Below are positions 48,101 to 58,532 of a stretch of DNA of 64,000 nucleotides, in pieces. The notes below the pieces were generated by a model. That model was not told where the DNA came from, did not search any database, and saw only the letters and a program-made list of their open reading frames with translations. The stretch is from contig NZ_CP071955.1 of assembly GCF_017603965.1 (NCBI RefSeq), forward strand, positions 62,001 to 126,000. The letters are read 5' to 3'. A program made the translations under genes and the position numbers. The DNA comes from Xanthomonas fragariae (GTDB lineage Bacteria > Pseudomonadota > Gammaproteobacteria > Xanthomonadales > Xanthomonadaceae). Position 1 is the stretch's first letter. Each line of letters begins with the position of its first letter.

Positions 48101-49603
48101 GAGGATCTGGCCCAGCTGATCTACGACCTCAAGCAGGTCAATCCAACCGCGCTGGTGTCGGTAAAGCTGGTCGCGCATGCCGGCGTCGGCACGATCGCCG
48201 CCGGTGTGGTCAAGGCCGGTGCAGACCTGATCACGGTGTCCGGCCACGACGGCGGCACCGGGGCCAGCCCGGTCAGCTCGATCCGCTATGCCGGCGTGCC
48301 GTGGGAACTGGGCGTGGCCGAATCGCACCAGGCACTGGTGGCCAATGATCTGCGCGACCGCACCATCCTGCAGACCGATGGCGGCCTGAAGACTGGCCTT
48401 GACGTGGTCAAGGCTGCGTTGCTGGGCGCCGACAGCTTCGGCTTCGGCACCGCGCCGATGATCGTGCTGGGCTGCAAGTACCTGCGCATCTGTCACCTCA
48501 ACAACTGCGCCACCGGCGTGGCCACCCAGGACGAACGCCTGCGCGCGGGCTACTTCACCGGCCTGCCGGAACGGGTGGAGCATTTCTTCCGCCTGCTGGC
48601 TGAAGAAGTGCGTCAGTGGCTGTCGTATCTGGGCGTGCGCTCGCTGGACGACATCGTCGGCCGCACCGACCTGCTGGAACAGCTGGAGGTCTCGCCGCGT
48701 GCCGGGGTCAAGGTCGATCTGTCCCGACTGCTCACATATGCGCCTTACGACGGCAGCCATTGCGCGGCCCAGCGTCTGTACGACTCTCCGGACAGCCTGG
48801 CCACGCAGATGGATGGCCTGCTCGCCGCTGCGATCACCAACAAGACCGGCGGCGACCATCGCTTCCTGATCCACAACACCGACCGCTCGATCGGCGCGCG
48901 ACTGTCCGGCGCCATCGCGCGCGTGCACGGCAACCACGGCATGAGCGATGCGCCGTTGAACCTGCGCTTCCGCGGCACCGCCGGGCAGAGCTTTGGCGCA
49001 TTCAACGCCGGTGGCCTGCAGCTGGAGCTGGAAGGCGAAGCCAACGACTACGTCGGCAAGGGCATGGCTGGCGGGCGGTTGGTGGTGCGTCCGCCACGCG
49101 GCGCGCGCTTCGAGGCGCGCAGCACGCCGATCGTCGGCAACACCTGCCTGTACGGCGCTACTGGCGGCGAGCTGTTCGCGGCCGGGCGCGCGGGCGAGCG
49201 CTTTGCAGTGCGCAACTCCGGCGCCCTGGCGGTGGTGGAAGGCGCAGGCGATCACTGCTGCGAATACATGACCGATGGCGTGGTGCTGGTGCTGGGCAAG
49301 GTGGGCCTGAACTTCGGCGCCGGCTTCACCGGCGGCCTAGCCTACGTGCTGGATATCGAACGCGACTTCGTGGACCGCTATAACCACGAGCTGATCGACA
49401 TCCACCGCGTCTCTTCCGAAGGCTTCGAGAACCATCGCCAGCACCTGCACACCCTGATCACCCGCCACCGCGAGCTGACCGGGAGCATCTGGGCGCAACA
49501 GGTCCTAGACGAGTTCCGCGACTACATCGGCAAGTTCTGGCTGGTCAAACCCAAGGCCGCCAGCATTGAGTCGCTGACAGAGTCGCTGCGGCGCGCCGCC
49601 TGA
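45131..49603 (+). CDS. gltB: Glutamate synthase (NADPH) large subunit
   Basis: GltB makes glutamate from glutamine and 2-oxoglutarate. The 1490-residue sequence has all domains in order. The class II amidotransferase domain has its nucleophile Cys25 (RDERDACGFGMV) exposed after propeptide cleavage. The central and FMN-binding synthase domain shows GGRSNSGEGGEDP and SGHDGGTGASPVSSI, with 3Fe-4S cysteines in CKYLRICHLNNCATG. The C-terminal beta-helix has GQSFGAFNAGGLQL. It is followed by gltD after 128 bp containing a palindromic repeat. The upstream 200 bp should hold its promoter; no nitrogen-regulatory site was recognised. Confidence 0.98.
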   Translation: MAPRTRQGLDNDGLYNSARDERDACGFGMVAQLDDQPSRSLVDTAIAALSRMTHRGGVAADGLTGDGCGLLIRKPDAFLHGLARDAGITLGTRYAAGVVFLPLDEGDAARCRAELETQLHTAGVQFCGWRVVPTDHSVCGQLARDTLPRIEQVFVDAGAQQTEDGFTLALFLARRRAEQALLGVDNFYVTTLSPNGISYKGMVLPDKLSTFYPDLQRSDLSSSAIVFHQRFSTNTLPRWPLAHPFRLLAHNGEINTIEGNRRWAQARSKVWQTPRFDIAEFDPVISMHGSDSQSLDNMLELLIAGGMDLLQALRILVPPATQSLEFKDADLAAFYEFYGLNTEPWDGPAGIVACDSRYAACMLDRNGLRPARWMLTSDRHFLVASEAGVWELPVERITRKGKLGPGEMMAIDLKRGDLLDSDAIDRINRARAPYKQWLQQGVTYLQTELIDPSLVEEPFSEQTLRSYHKLFQLSTEEVEQVLRPLAETEQEATGSMGDDTPMAVLSRQTRPLYDYFRQAFAQVTNPPIDPLREGIAMSLTTQLGKETNIFHAGAETVNHVILNSPVLSQRKLRQLLKMEQYVERNRLIDLSYSVEEGLKAGLERICHEVEAAARAGAVMLLLSDRYPVPDRPMAHALLATGAVHHHLCKLGLRCDVNLIIETGTARDPHHMACLLGFGATAVYPYLAYQTLFDLGRRGILQLSKGGEQSQIGRRYRKGIYKGLSKIISKMGICTIASYRGAQLFEIVGLDPDAVELCFADTPARIGGVGLSRLDTEARELTARAWNDQLKPEVGGLLKYVHGGEYHMYNPDVVMTLQRATRTGDAGDWQKYVDAVHSRPASTLRDLVQLKRADTPTPLAEVALAEDLLRRFDTAAISLGALSPEAHEALAIAMNRLGGRSNSGEGGEDPARYGTEKRSKIKQVASGRFGVTPEYLVNAEVLQIKVAQGAKPGEGGQLPGHKVNELIARLRYAKPGIGLISPPPHHDVYSIEDLAQLIYDLKQVNPTALVSVKLVAHAGVGTIAAGVVKAGADLITVSGHDGGTGASPVSSIRYAGVPWELGVAESHQALVANDLRDRTILQTDGGLKTGLDVVKAALLGADSFGFGTAPMIVLGCKYLRICHLNNCATGVATQDERLRAGYFTGLPERVEHFFRLLAEEVRQWLSYLGVRSLDDIVGRTDLLEQLEVSPRAGVKVDLSRLLTYAPYDGSHCAAQRLYDSPDSLATQMDGLLAAAITNKTGGDHRFLIHNTDRSIGARLSGAIARVHGNHGMSDAPLNLRFRGTAGQSFGAFNAGGLQLELEGEANDYVGKGMAGGRLVVRPPRGARFEARSTPIVGNTCLYGATGGELFAAGRAGERFAVRNSGALAVVEGAGDHCCEYMTDGVVLVLGKVGLNFGAGFTGGLAYVLDIERDFVDRYNHELIDIHRVSSEGFENHRQHLHTLITRHRELTGSIWAQQVLDEFRDYIGKFWLVKPKAASIESLTESLRRAA

Positions 49604-49608
49604 GTGCT

Positions 49609-49707
49609 CTCTTCTCCCGCTAGCGGGAGAGGAGTTGGGGGTCAGGGCGTCGACGCGCTCGGTATCCTCATCCGCCCCTTCGGGGCACCTTTCTCCCGGT
49701 CGGAGAA
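49609..49707. repeat. Palindromic intergenic repeat between gltB and gltD
   Basis: CTCTTCTCCCGC-TA-GCGGGAGAGG forms a hairpin, followed by gttgggggtcagggc and then cctcatccgccccttcgggg-caccttTCTCCCGGTCGGAGA. The order and wording match the element between glyQ and glyS (40839), so it is a family of dispersed intergenic repeats, here inside the gltBD operon. Confidence 0.65.
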
Positions 49708-49710
49708 TAG

Positions 49711-51213
<1,503 letters not shown>

Positions 51214-51224
51214 GCGCTGCATCT

Positions 51225-51266
51225 GTATGCGCAATGGCGCGGTGTTGAGCGCGCCATTGCGCATAC
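51225..51266. terminator. Long hairpin after gltD
   Basis: Arms GTATGCGCAATGGCGC and GCGCCATTGCGCATAC are perfectly complementary over at least 16 bp, with a 10-base loop. There is no T-run, so it may act as an RNA 3'-end stabiliser rather than a classical terminator. Confidence 0.6.
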
Positions 51267-51297
51267 GTTCGCCACAGTTTCGCCACAGTCGCATCGA

Positions 51298-51332
51298 AAC
51301 CCGCGCAGCCCCATTGCGGGGCTGCGCGGGTT
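51298..51332. terminator. Bidirectional terminator between gltD and the alcohol dehydrogenase gene
   Basis: A perfect 15-bp stem (AACCCGCGCAGCCCC / GGGGCTGCGCGGGTT) with a 5-base loop lies between the two convergent genes. AA/TT at the ends suits use from both strands. Confidence 0.75.
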
Positions 51333-51354
51333 ATGCAGGCGATCGCCCGGGCGA

Positions 51355-52413
51355 TCAGGCCGCCTTGTCCAGTGTGGCCATGTCGATCACGAAACGGTAC
51401 TTCACGTCGCTCTTGAGCATGCGCTCGTAAGCCTCGTTGATCTGGTCGGCGCGAATTGTTTCGATGTCCGAGACGATGTTGTGCTTGGCACAGAAATCCA
51501 GCATTTCCTGGGTCTGGCGGATACCGCCGATCAACGAACCGGCCAGCGTGCGGCGCTTCATGATCAGGTTGAACACGCTCGGCGAGGGATGCGCGTGCTC
51601 GGGCACACCGACCAGCACCATCGCCCCGTCATGCTTGAGCGCGTTGAGAAACGGGTCCAGGTTGTGCGGCGCGGCCACGGTGTTGAGGATGAAGTCCAGC
51701 CTGTTGGCCTGCGCGGCCATTTGCGCTTGGTCCTTGGACACCACCACTTCGCTGGCGCCCAGGCGCAGGGCATCTGCGCGCTTGCCCTCAGAGGTGGTGA
51801 ATAGCACCACGGTAGCGCCCATTGCCTTGGCGATCTTCACCGCCATGTGGCCCAGGCCGCCCAGGCCGACCACGCCCACTTTCTGGCCGGGACCGACCTT
51901 CCAGTGCGCCAGCGGCGAATAGGTAGTGATGCCGGCGCATAGCAATGGTGCGACGGCGGCCAGGTTGTCGGTATGCGAGATATGCAGCACGTATTTCTGA
52001 TCGACCACGATATGGTCGGAATAACCGCCGTAGGTGTTCTCGCCACCACCGAACATCGGCCCGTTGTAGGTGCCGGTGAAGCCCTGCTCGCAATATTGTT
52101 CTTCGCCTTCCTCGCAGGAGGCACAGCTGCGACAGCTGTCGACCATGCAACCGACGCCGGCCAGGTCGCCGACCTTGAAGCCTGTCACCTCATCACCGAC
52201 GGCCGTCACGCGGCCGACGATCTCGTGGCCAGGCACCGACGGGTAAAGCGTGTTGTGCCATTCGTTGCGTGCGGTATGCAGATCCGAGTGACACACGCCG
52301 CAATAGGCGATGTCGATCTGCACGTCGTTTGGGCCGGGCTTGCGCCGTTCGAACACGAACGGCGCAAGCGGTTGGTCGGCGATTTGGGCAGCGTAAGCGT
52401 AGGCTTTGCTCAT
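51355..52413 (-). CDS. Zinc-dependent alcohol dehydrogenase (YahK/cinnamyl-alcohol-dehydrogenase-like)
   Basis: This 352-residue NAD(P)-dependent medium-chain dehydrogenase reduces aldehydes or oxidises alcohols. The catalytic zinc site lies in YCGVCHSDLHTARNEW and VPGHEIVGRV. The structural zinc cysteines are in CRSCASCEEGEEQYCEQGF and the Rossmann motif is GLGGLGHMAVKIAKAMGA. The ATG at 52413 (MSKAYAYAAQ) fits the family. It resembles broad-specificity NADPH aldehyde reductases. It is convergent with gltD and is a single gene. Confidence 0.93.
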   Translation of the reverse strand: MSKAYAYAAQIADQPLAPFVFERRKPGPNDVQIDIAYCGVCHSDLHTARNEWHNTLYPSVPGHEIVGRVTAVGDEVTGFKVGDLAGVGCMVDSCRSCASCEEGEEQYCEQGFTGTYNGPMFGGGENTYGGYSDHIVVDQKYVLHISHTDNLAAVAPLLCAGITTYSPLAHWKVGPGQKVGVVGLGGLGHMAVKIAKAMGATVVLFTTSEGKRADALRLGASEVVVSKDQAQMAAQANRLDFILNTVAAPHNLDPFLNALKHDGAMVLVGVPEHAHPSPSVFNLIMKRRTLAGSLIGGIRQTQEMLDFCAKHNIVSDIETIRADQINEAYERMLKSDVKYRFVIDMATLDKAA

Positions 52414-52722
52414 GGGAAAGGCTCCGGGGCGTTGCGTCGTCGGCGACAAGTTGCAAACGACAGAAAAGTAAGGAATCGGTAGCTTAAAACAGAGCGTGTC
52501 GCGCTCCTGCGACAGTCCGTCTTGTCTGCCCTTTCGCGAACGCTACCGGAGCACCATGATGCGCCGTATGCGTGTTGGCGTTCGATCAAAGCCGTGCTAT
52601 GCGTGAATGGCACGCTAACGCCTGAGCTTCTAGGCGGACCAAGCACCTGATCGCCCTGCACCATCGCCGCTGGCCGTGTCCTCCCCCCGCGGCCGCCCAC
52701 GTCGATGCCGAAGGAGGCTTCC
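52414..52722. other. 309-bp divergent promoter region between the dehydrogenase and first GH5 gene
   Basis: No gene is seen. It must hold the promoters of the minus-strand dehydrogenase and the plus-strand cellulase. No PIP box or clear operator was recognised; AAGGAGG at 52711-52717 is the strong ribosome-binding site of the cellulase gene. Confidence 0.5.
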
Positions 52723-53796
52723 ATGTTCCGCTCTCCCCCAAAATTCCAGCGTCTGCGCGGTGCCGCACTCGCGCTGACCCTGCTCGCTACACTGCCATTG
52801 GCGCATGCCAAGGAGCCTGCTGGCGCGAAGAAAGAGTCCGCTGGGCTGAAATATGTCGGCGTCAGTCTGTCCGGCGCCGAATTCAACTCGCGCAAGAAAC
52901 CCGGCATCTTGTATAAGGACTACACCTACCCGGCGGCGTCGGATTTCAGCTATTTCGCCGCCAAGGGCATAAATACGATCCGCCTACCGTTCCTATGGGA
53001 ACGCGTCCAGCCCAAGCTCAACGACAATCTGGATCCGGCCCAGCTGGGGCTGATCAAAAAATCGCTCCGAGCCGCCAAGGCCAACAAGCAATACCTGATC
53101 CTGGATCTGCACAACTACGCCAAATACAACGGCCAGCGCATCGGTACCACCGGGATCCCCGCTGCGGCGGTGGCCGATCTGTGGCGTCGGCTGGCGCTGG
53201 AATTCAAGGACGACAAGGCAGTGATCTTCGGCTTGATGAACGAACCCAACGGCATTTCCGCGCCCGATTGGGCCAGCGTCGCGCAGGGCGCGATCAACGC
53301 GATCCGCAAGACCGGCGCAAAGAATCTGATCCTGGTGCCAGGTACCGCCTACACCGGTGCGCATAGCTGGCGCAGCACCAATTACGGCGTCTCCAACGCC
53401 AAGGCGCTGGAGATCGTCAAGGACCCCGGTAACAAGCTGGCTTTTGAAGCGCATCAATATCTGGATAGCGACTACAGCGGCACCAAACCGGTCTGCACGA
53501 GCGCAACCGTGGGCGAAGAGAAGTTGCGTGGCTTCACTGCATGGTTGCGTGAAAACAAGCAGAAGGGATTCCTGGGCGAGTTCGGCACCGCCAACAATCC
53601 TGTCTGCAATCAGGCACTGGAAGGCATGCTGACCTACATGGAAAAGAACAGCGATGTGTGGCTTGGCTGGACCTGGTGGGCTGCCGGCGCATGGTGGAAG
53701 CCGGACTATCCTTTCACTGTGCAGCCGGGCAAGGACGGCAGCGACAAGCCGCAGATGTCGATCCTGAGCAAATACGCGCGCCGCGCCGGCAAGTAA
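52723..53796 (+). CDS. Secreted GH5 endoglucanase (cellulase), copy 1
   Basis: The 357-residue glycoside hydrolase of family 5 is expected to cleave internal beta-1,4-glucan bonds of plant cell walls after Sec export and type II secretion. A signal peptide (LALTLLATLPLAHA) precedes the catalytic domain. The conserved Arg is in NTIRLPFLWERVQP, the acid/base Glu in FGLMNEPNGISAP, His/Tyr in EAHQYLDSD and the nucleophile Glu in KGFLGEFGTANN. No carbohydrate-binding module follows. The closely related copy at 54550 shows a tandem paralogue pair. Confidence 0.93.
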   Translation: MFRSPPKFQRLRGAALALTLLATLPLAHAKEPAGAKKESAGLKYVGVSLSGAEFNSRKKPGILYKDYTYPAASDFSYFAAKGINTIRLPFLWERVQPKLNDNLDPAQLGLIKKSLRAAKANKQYLILDLHNYAKYNGQRIGTTGIPAAAVADLWRRLALEFKDDKAVIFGLMNEPNGISAPDWASVAQGAINAIRKTGAKNLILVPGTAYTGAHSWRSTNYGVSNAKALEIVKDPGNKLAFEAHQYLDSDYSGTKPVCTSATVGEEKLRGFTAWLRENKQKGFLGEFGTANNPVCNQALEGMLTYMEKNSDVWLGWTWWAAGAWWKPDYPFTVQPGKDGSDKPQMSILSKYARRAGK

Positions 53797-54024
53797 TTCA
53801 GGTATGTATAAGTGCGGCGGTCGCAACAACGGTTGTGGCCGCCGTTTCGTTTGGAGCAGCGCCGGTTACGGGGCTGTCGGTTGTTGAGCCAACCTCGTCG
53901 GCCGACTGTGAGGCGTACGCGCTATCGCGTGGAAGCGTATCGGACCGCCGATTGCGCAAGTGAAGTGTTCGCCCATCGCCACGCCTTTGTTGTGTTGGAG
54001 GAATTGGTCGCTGCCTTGCTGACG

Positions 54025-54340
54025 ATAGGCGACAAGGCAGGGCGCCGGCGACGCTGGCCAGACAACCTGCACGCCGACAACACCTACGCAATCGACCGCT
54101 GCCGCCACTGCCTCAGGCAGCGCGGCATTCAGTGCGCGGATCGGCCGCAAAGGAACCGTGCGCAACAACCGGTTGGGCTGTTATCGCTGGAGCGTCGAGC
54201 GCACCCACGCCTGGTCTGCAGGGATGGACAAGTTGCGCATCCGCTTTGAACGCCGTATCGGTCTCCACCTGGCGTTGCTCTCGCTTACTTGCTCGGTCAT
54301 TTAGTGACGGGTGCTGCCTTGGTTTTATTAGCGGCTCTTA
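54025..54340 (+). mobile_element. IS5-family transposase 3' remnant with its right end
   Basis: Across frames the plus strand reads DNLHADNTYAIDRCRHCLRQ, RNNRLGCYRWSVERTHAWSA and DKLRIRFERRIGLHLALLSL, the C-terminal half of IS5-group transposases. The element ends near 54340 in GGTTTTATTAGCGGCTCTTA. This is 16-of-20 like the right terminal repeat of the 148-bp elements, which makes an IS of this type the likely source of their mobility. The 5' half is lost. It separates two paralogous cellulase genes. Confidence 0.7.
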
Positions 54341-54549
54341 CTTCTTCCGCGCGAGTACCCGCTGAAACATAACTGCGAGTCACCGCACAGCTTGAGTGTT
54401 TTGATACCTCCCATCCGTAGTTTGTGCGGGTTAATACGCCTACTCTTGTGAAAAATGTGTCGTTGTCATTTACACGGCGAGCTAACGCCAAGGCCAACGC
54501 ATCTTCTTCACAAACATCTTTCGCACCCAGTAGTCGTTAGGAGTAGGCC

Positions 54550-55626
54550 ATGTTGTCCATCACCCCCCGGACGCGCCAGCTACGTAGCCGCGCGCTGTTT
54601 TTGCTGCTGCTTGCCATCGTACCGTTCGCACACGCACAAAGCGCTAACGTCCTGAAGTATGCAGGCGTCAATCTCTCGGGCGCAGAAAACAAATCGTCGA
54701 AAAAAAACGCCATGGTCAACATCGATTACATATATCCGGCAGCCAGCGATTACACGTATTTCGCCAGCAAACACATGAACACCATTCGACTGCCGATCCT
54801 GTGGGAGCGTGTGCAACCCAAGGCTGGCGGCGAACTGGATCCGGCGCAGTTGGCATTGATCCGGAAGGCGGTCGCCAATGCCAAGGCCGCGAAGATGTAT
54901 CTGATTTTGGATGTGCACAATTACGCCAAGTATTACGGCAACACGATCGGCAGCAAGAAGGTGCCCATCAGTACCTTCACCAATCTGTGGCGACGTCTGG
55001 CGATCACATTCAAGAGCGACAACACAGTGATCTTCGGAATGATGAATGAGCCGTACAACATCAATCCACAATTGTGGGCAGCGGCGGCACAGGCATCGAT
55101 CGACACGATTCGTAAAACGGGCGCCAACAATTTGATTCTGGTTCCCGGCGCGCGATGGACGGGCGCGCATAGCTGGTATTCCACTAATGCTGGGCAATCC
55201 AACGCGGTGGCGCTTGCCTCGATTTACGATCCACTCAATCGCTACGCGATCGAAGTGCATCAGTATATGGATAGGGATTCCAGCGGCACCAGCGCCGGTT
55301 GCGTCAGTGCCACAATCGGTGCCGAACGTCTGAGTAGCTTCACCAACTGGCTGCGCCTAAATAAAAAACGTGGTTTTCTTGGCGAATTCGGCACTGGCAA
55401 CAACGCCAAATGCAATGCCGCACTCAACAGTATGTTGAAGTACATCGAGTCCAACAGCGATTTCTGGATAGGCTGGGCCTATTGGGCGGCCGGCGTGTGG
55501 TGGAGTTGGACATATCCATTCAACGTGCACCCCGACGCGCAAGGTCGCGACAAGCCTCAGATGTCGATATTAAGCCCCCACGCACGACGTATTACCGAGT
55601 TAAACCACACGCCAGACGGCAACTAA
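54550..55626 (+). CDS. Secreted GH5 endoglucanase (cellulase), copy 2
   Basis: This 358-residue paralogue of the upstream cellulase has the same layout: signal peptide (ALFLLLLAIVPFAHA), substrate-site NTIRLPILWERVQP, acid/base Glu in FGMMNEPYNINP, EVHQYMDRDSSG and nucleophile Glu in RGFLGEFGTGNN. It aligns along its whole length with copy 1 but is substantially diverged and somewhat less GC-rich, so the duplication is old or the copies came separately. AGGAG precedes the ATG at 54550. It has no binding module. Confidence 0.92.
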   Translation: MLSITPRTRQLRSRALFLLLLAIVPFAHAQSANVLKYAGVNLSGAENKSSKKNAMVNIDYIYPAASDYTYFASKHMNTIRLPILWERVQPKAGGELDPAQLALIRKAVANAKAAKMYLILDVHNYAKYYGNTIGSKKVPISTFTNLWRRLAITFKSDNTVIFGMMNEPYNINPQLWAAAAQASIDTIRKTGANNLILVPGARWTGAHSWYSTNAGQSNAVALASIYDPLNRYAIEVHQYMDRDSSGTSAGCVSATIGAERLSSFTNWLRLNKKRGFLGEFGTGNNAKCNAALNSMLKYIESNSDFWIGWAYWAAGVWWSWTYPFNVHPDAQGRDKPQMSILSPHARRITELNHTPDGN

Positions 55627-55806
55627 CGTAACCCATGACAACCCGTAGTTCCCGGCTTTTCAATAACGGCGTGGCGTCCTGGAGATGACGTCATGCTGCT
55701 GGCGGCGAGCTTGTCCATACGACGCAAACTCGACAGCGCAGCAATAGTTTCGGCGCAACCAACGAAACGCACCGCACCGCACTTTGACGCTTTTTTCTGC
55801 TGCGTG

Positions 55807-56357
55807 TCAGGCCGAAAAGTTCGCATCCAAGCCCAGCCAGCTGGCGAATGCGGCCAGTGGATTGATCAGCAGCAGAATCTGCAGCCGCTTGCCGCGGCGG
55901 GTCAAACCGTCTTCCATCGCCTGGCCGTCGCGATGGGATTTCAGATCACGAAATGCCAGGTCGATCTGCATCCGTTGTGCACACAGATTTACCAACTGCC
56001 TTGCGCTGGCTGCCTGTAGCTACGGGATACAACCATCAACCATGGCTCGCGCTCACGGGCTGCTACCATCAGACTCGATGATGCATGTGAGGACCAGCCA
56101 TCTTTGATGCCACCAACGCATTGCGTAACATCCAGGAGTATCGGATAGGGCAGCCCGCCGAGCCGAGCCGAGCCGTAAAAGCGTACTCGGATAGCTGACC
56201 AGGCGAACTGGTTGACGGCAGTCAACCGACTTGGCCAAGCCCGTACTTCAACGCCGACCTCGAAATCGCACCAGCGCCCCGACAGAATCGAGGCGTTGGT
56301 GTTTGCAAACGTTGCGGTATGTGGGCGCTGTCGTTGCCAGCGCCATACCTCCGTCAA
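55807..56357 (-). mobile_element. IS4-family transposase C-terminal remnant
   Basis: The minus strand reads AAREREPWLMVVS and, after a stop, AQRMQIDLAFRDLKSHRDGQ, EDGLTRRGKRLQILLLINPL and ASWLGLDAN. This is the C-terminal part of an IS4-type transposase, including its conserved catalytic Glu region (RMQIDxxFRDLK, with the usual Glu replaced by Asp-Leu). Stops and missing ends show that it is dead. It lies between the cellulases and xopB. Confidence 0.75.
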
Positions 56358-56373
56358 CTGCCTCGACTACCGC

Positions 56374-58227
56374 TCAGGGCGCCGGCTGATGGGGCGTATC
56401 GGGCGTAGCCACGTCCTGATACGGGATACGTTCGGCCAATGGAGCCTCGCCATATCCGAGCATCCGGGCCAGCGCTGGAAGGGCCTCGAAACTGGCATTC
56501 ATGCCTCTGACAATTGCTGACCCTACATGACGCAACAACTCGCTCCTGGGAGCCAACGTCCGATGCAATTCTTCGGCGGTAATCTCACGTGTTCCGCTTT
56601 CCATGTTCTGGCTAGCACGCGCAAGAATGGTTTGCACCACGCGCGCGTGCTTGGCGTTGTCGGAGTCAAATAGCCCAGGAACTTGGACGCGCCCGCCAAG
56701 CGCCAACGCGTTCAGGGCGATGGCTTCGATCGGATTGAAGACGGTGCTTCGGAAAATACGCAGTATCTTTTCCGACAGCAATCCAGTGGCCTTTTTGCTG
56801 GCAATCAGCGGAATCATCCCGACAATGGATGCCAGACCCATGGATTTGACAGCGGTGCTTTCACCTGGGGCAACATCCAGCGCATGGCGAGTCATCTGCT
56901 CAATCGCCTCCTTCGCGCCCATCCCCTCCCCGGGATGCGCGATCACGCCGTCCTTCATGCTCTGGAACAAGCCAGCACGCATTACCTCTTCACTTTCCTT
57001 CAGCTCGGGTGGAATACCGGAGGCGGCGCCGAAAATGGCCGCTTCGGTTGTCGCCGTGTTGGCCGCAAAATCACCGACTCTGGATTTGAAACCAGTGTAT
57101 TGCAAGAGGTTATTGGGGAATGAAACCACCGAGGAGATAGCGCCTGCCTTCATCGCTTTGGGGAGCAGGTCGCGCATCGACCAATCCTCACCCTTCATGC
57201 CCTTGACGATTGCCAGCACACACATGGTGTCCATGGTCTCAATCAGCAAAGGAGGGACTGAATCGATTCCGGCCAATTGCAAAGCATTTTTACTGGGTGA
57301 GAAACCCTTGCCGAAGACGGCATTCTTCAGCACTTCCGCAGCGCCAAGCTCCCATGCCGAGCCGAGTATGCTGCTGACGCCAATGCTGCCGGCTAGTCCG
57401 CCTAGCTGGAAGTGTTTCTTGGTGGCTGCGTGCAACAACTCTTCTGCGCCCAGGCGGACCTTTAGATCGTCGTCCTTTTCGAGTTTCTGGTTGACGAACT
57501 CTGCCAGGACATCGTCATTGGACGTAATCGTGGGAGCACACGAGGCAAGAAACGCTTTCGCGCTGATTTGGCTGCCATCCGGCGCCTCGATCATCGCGCC
57601 TGATCCAAATGCAGCTGCCCCCCGCTCGATAGCCTTGAGCAGTAAGGGGATATGAATGTCTGCGTTGATCTCCTCACTTACCCGCTCCGACGAGTCGGCA
57701 TCGGGCATCAGTTGCGCCTTCTCCACCGTGAAGGCGGCTTTGAATTCCTCAAGTGCTTTTTCCGGATCCCGACGCGGCCGTATTTCCAGCTTGACCCCTT
57801 TAATGCTTGCGGCCTGTGGTGGCAATGCCTGATCAGCCTGCACGAAAGATAGCATCGCCTGCACGACTGGATGATCGGAGATAACACGTCCATCCTTCCT
57901 GTGGACCGATCCTACATGCACAGGTGGAAGCTGCGAGGGTGGGCAGAACTTCGCCAAAGACGTAAGTAATGAAGTTTCCAGATCGCCGCGATCAGTGAAC
58001 TCGGATGTGCGCTCAGTATTAACCGGGATTACTCGGTCCCTGCTGGCGCTTCGCCGACGCGGAGGTCTGCCGGTCGGCAACCTGCCGTCATCGACCTGAT
58101 GTTGACTGCCATGGCCGGGCTGGATGTCGTGGTCCGAACGCGAAGCGCCGTTGTCCAAATTAGAGGTGTGAGACTGCGCTTGCGTAAGTGACGGCAGAGA
58201 TGCAGATCTAACAAGATTCGGTTTCAT
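56374..58227 (-). CDS. xopB: Type III effector XopB (HopD1/AvrPphD family)
   Basis: XopB is injected into plant cells by the Hrp type III system. The 617-residue protein matches the HopD1/AvrPphD family along most of its length, with the phrases HIGSVHR-like VHVGSVHRKDG, SDHPVVQAMLSFVQADQALP, NADIHIPLLLKAIERGAAAF and LGGLAGSIGVSSILGSAWEL. DNAKHARVVQTILARASQNM and the C-terminal GYGEAPLAERIPYQD also match. The N-terminal ~80 residues are Ser/Arg/Gln-rich, as expected for a secretion signal. Family members suppress plant immunity; the biochemical activity is not clear. The 305 bp upstream are AT-rich, a transfer mark. No PIP box was found there. Confidence 0.92.
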   Translation of the reverse strand: MKPNLVRSASLPSLTQAQSHTSNLDNGASRSDHDIQPGHGSQHQVDDGRLPTGRPPRRRSASRDRVIPVNTERTSEFTDRGDLETSLLTSLAKFCPPSQLPPVHVGSVHRKDGRVISDHPVVQAMLSFVQADQALPPQAASIKGVKLEIRPRRDPEKALEEFKAAFTVEKAQLMPDADSSERVSEEINADIHIPLLLKAIERGAAAFGSGAMIEAPDGSQISAKAFLASCAPTITSNDDVLAEFVNQKLEKDDDLKVRLGAEELLHAATKKHFQLGGLAGSIGVSSILGSAWELGAAEVLKNAVFGKGFSPSKNALQLAGIDSVPPLLIETMDTMCVLAIVKGMKGEDWSMRDLLPKAMKAGAISSVVSFPNNLLQYTGFKSRVGDFAANTATTEAAIFGAASGIPPELKESEEVMRAGLFQSMKDGVIAHPGEGMGAKEAIEQMTRHALDVAPGESTAVKSMGLASIVGMIPLIASKKATGLLSEKILRIFRSTVFNPIEAIALNALALGGRVQVPGLFDSDNAKHARVVQTILARASQNMESGTREITAEELHRTLAPRSELLRHVGSAIVRGMNASFEALPALARMLGYGEAPLAERIPYQDVATPDTPHQPAP

Positions 58228-58532
58228 GTGCTCTCACTTATTTAGAAATGAATTAGTTTGTCTGGATGACACGTTAGAATTTTATATAGTGCAGGAAATA
58301 AAGATGTCATATCACCCGCAAAATTTCTTCTCGAAGCGAATGGAAGTCTTAATTAATCAATGATTTTTAATGTGAAAAATGTAAATTCATTAAATGAAAT
58401 GTATCGCGCTCGGCGACAACCCAAAGAAGTTCCGAGCAACCAACCAACGTCTCGCAGTTTCAATCAGCGTCGCCTAGATAAGACGTGCAGTTGCCTTGAG
58501 TGGGGTCATTCATTCAACCTTTTGCGGTTTAT
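58228..58532. other. AT-rich upstream region of xopB
   Basis: This 305-bp stretch is far more AT-rich than the rest of the window (for example attttatatagtgcagg and ttaattaatcaatg). It should hold the xopB promoter. A single CGAAGCGAA near 58335 is the only PIP-like half-site on the correct strand. A 148-bp mobile element begins at its far end. Confidence 0.5.

Noticed and set aside
47039..49255. 738-codon minus-strand open frame inside gltB
   Set aside because: It lies wholly antisense to a complete, motif-rich gltB; long antisense frames are routine at this GC content. The same applies to the antisense frames in priA (84-1811) and sppA (6277-8043).
58330..58345. CGAAGCGAA as a possible PIP box for xopB
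   Set aside because: Only one half-site is present at the required orientation; no second GCGAA at 15-bp spacing.
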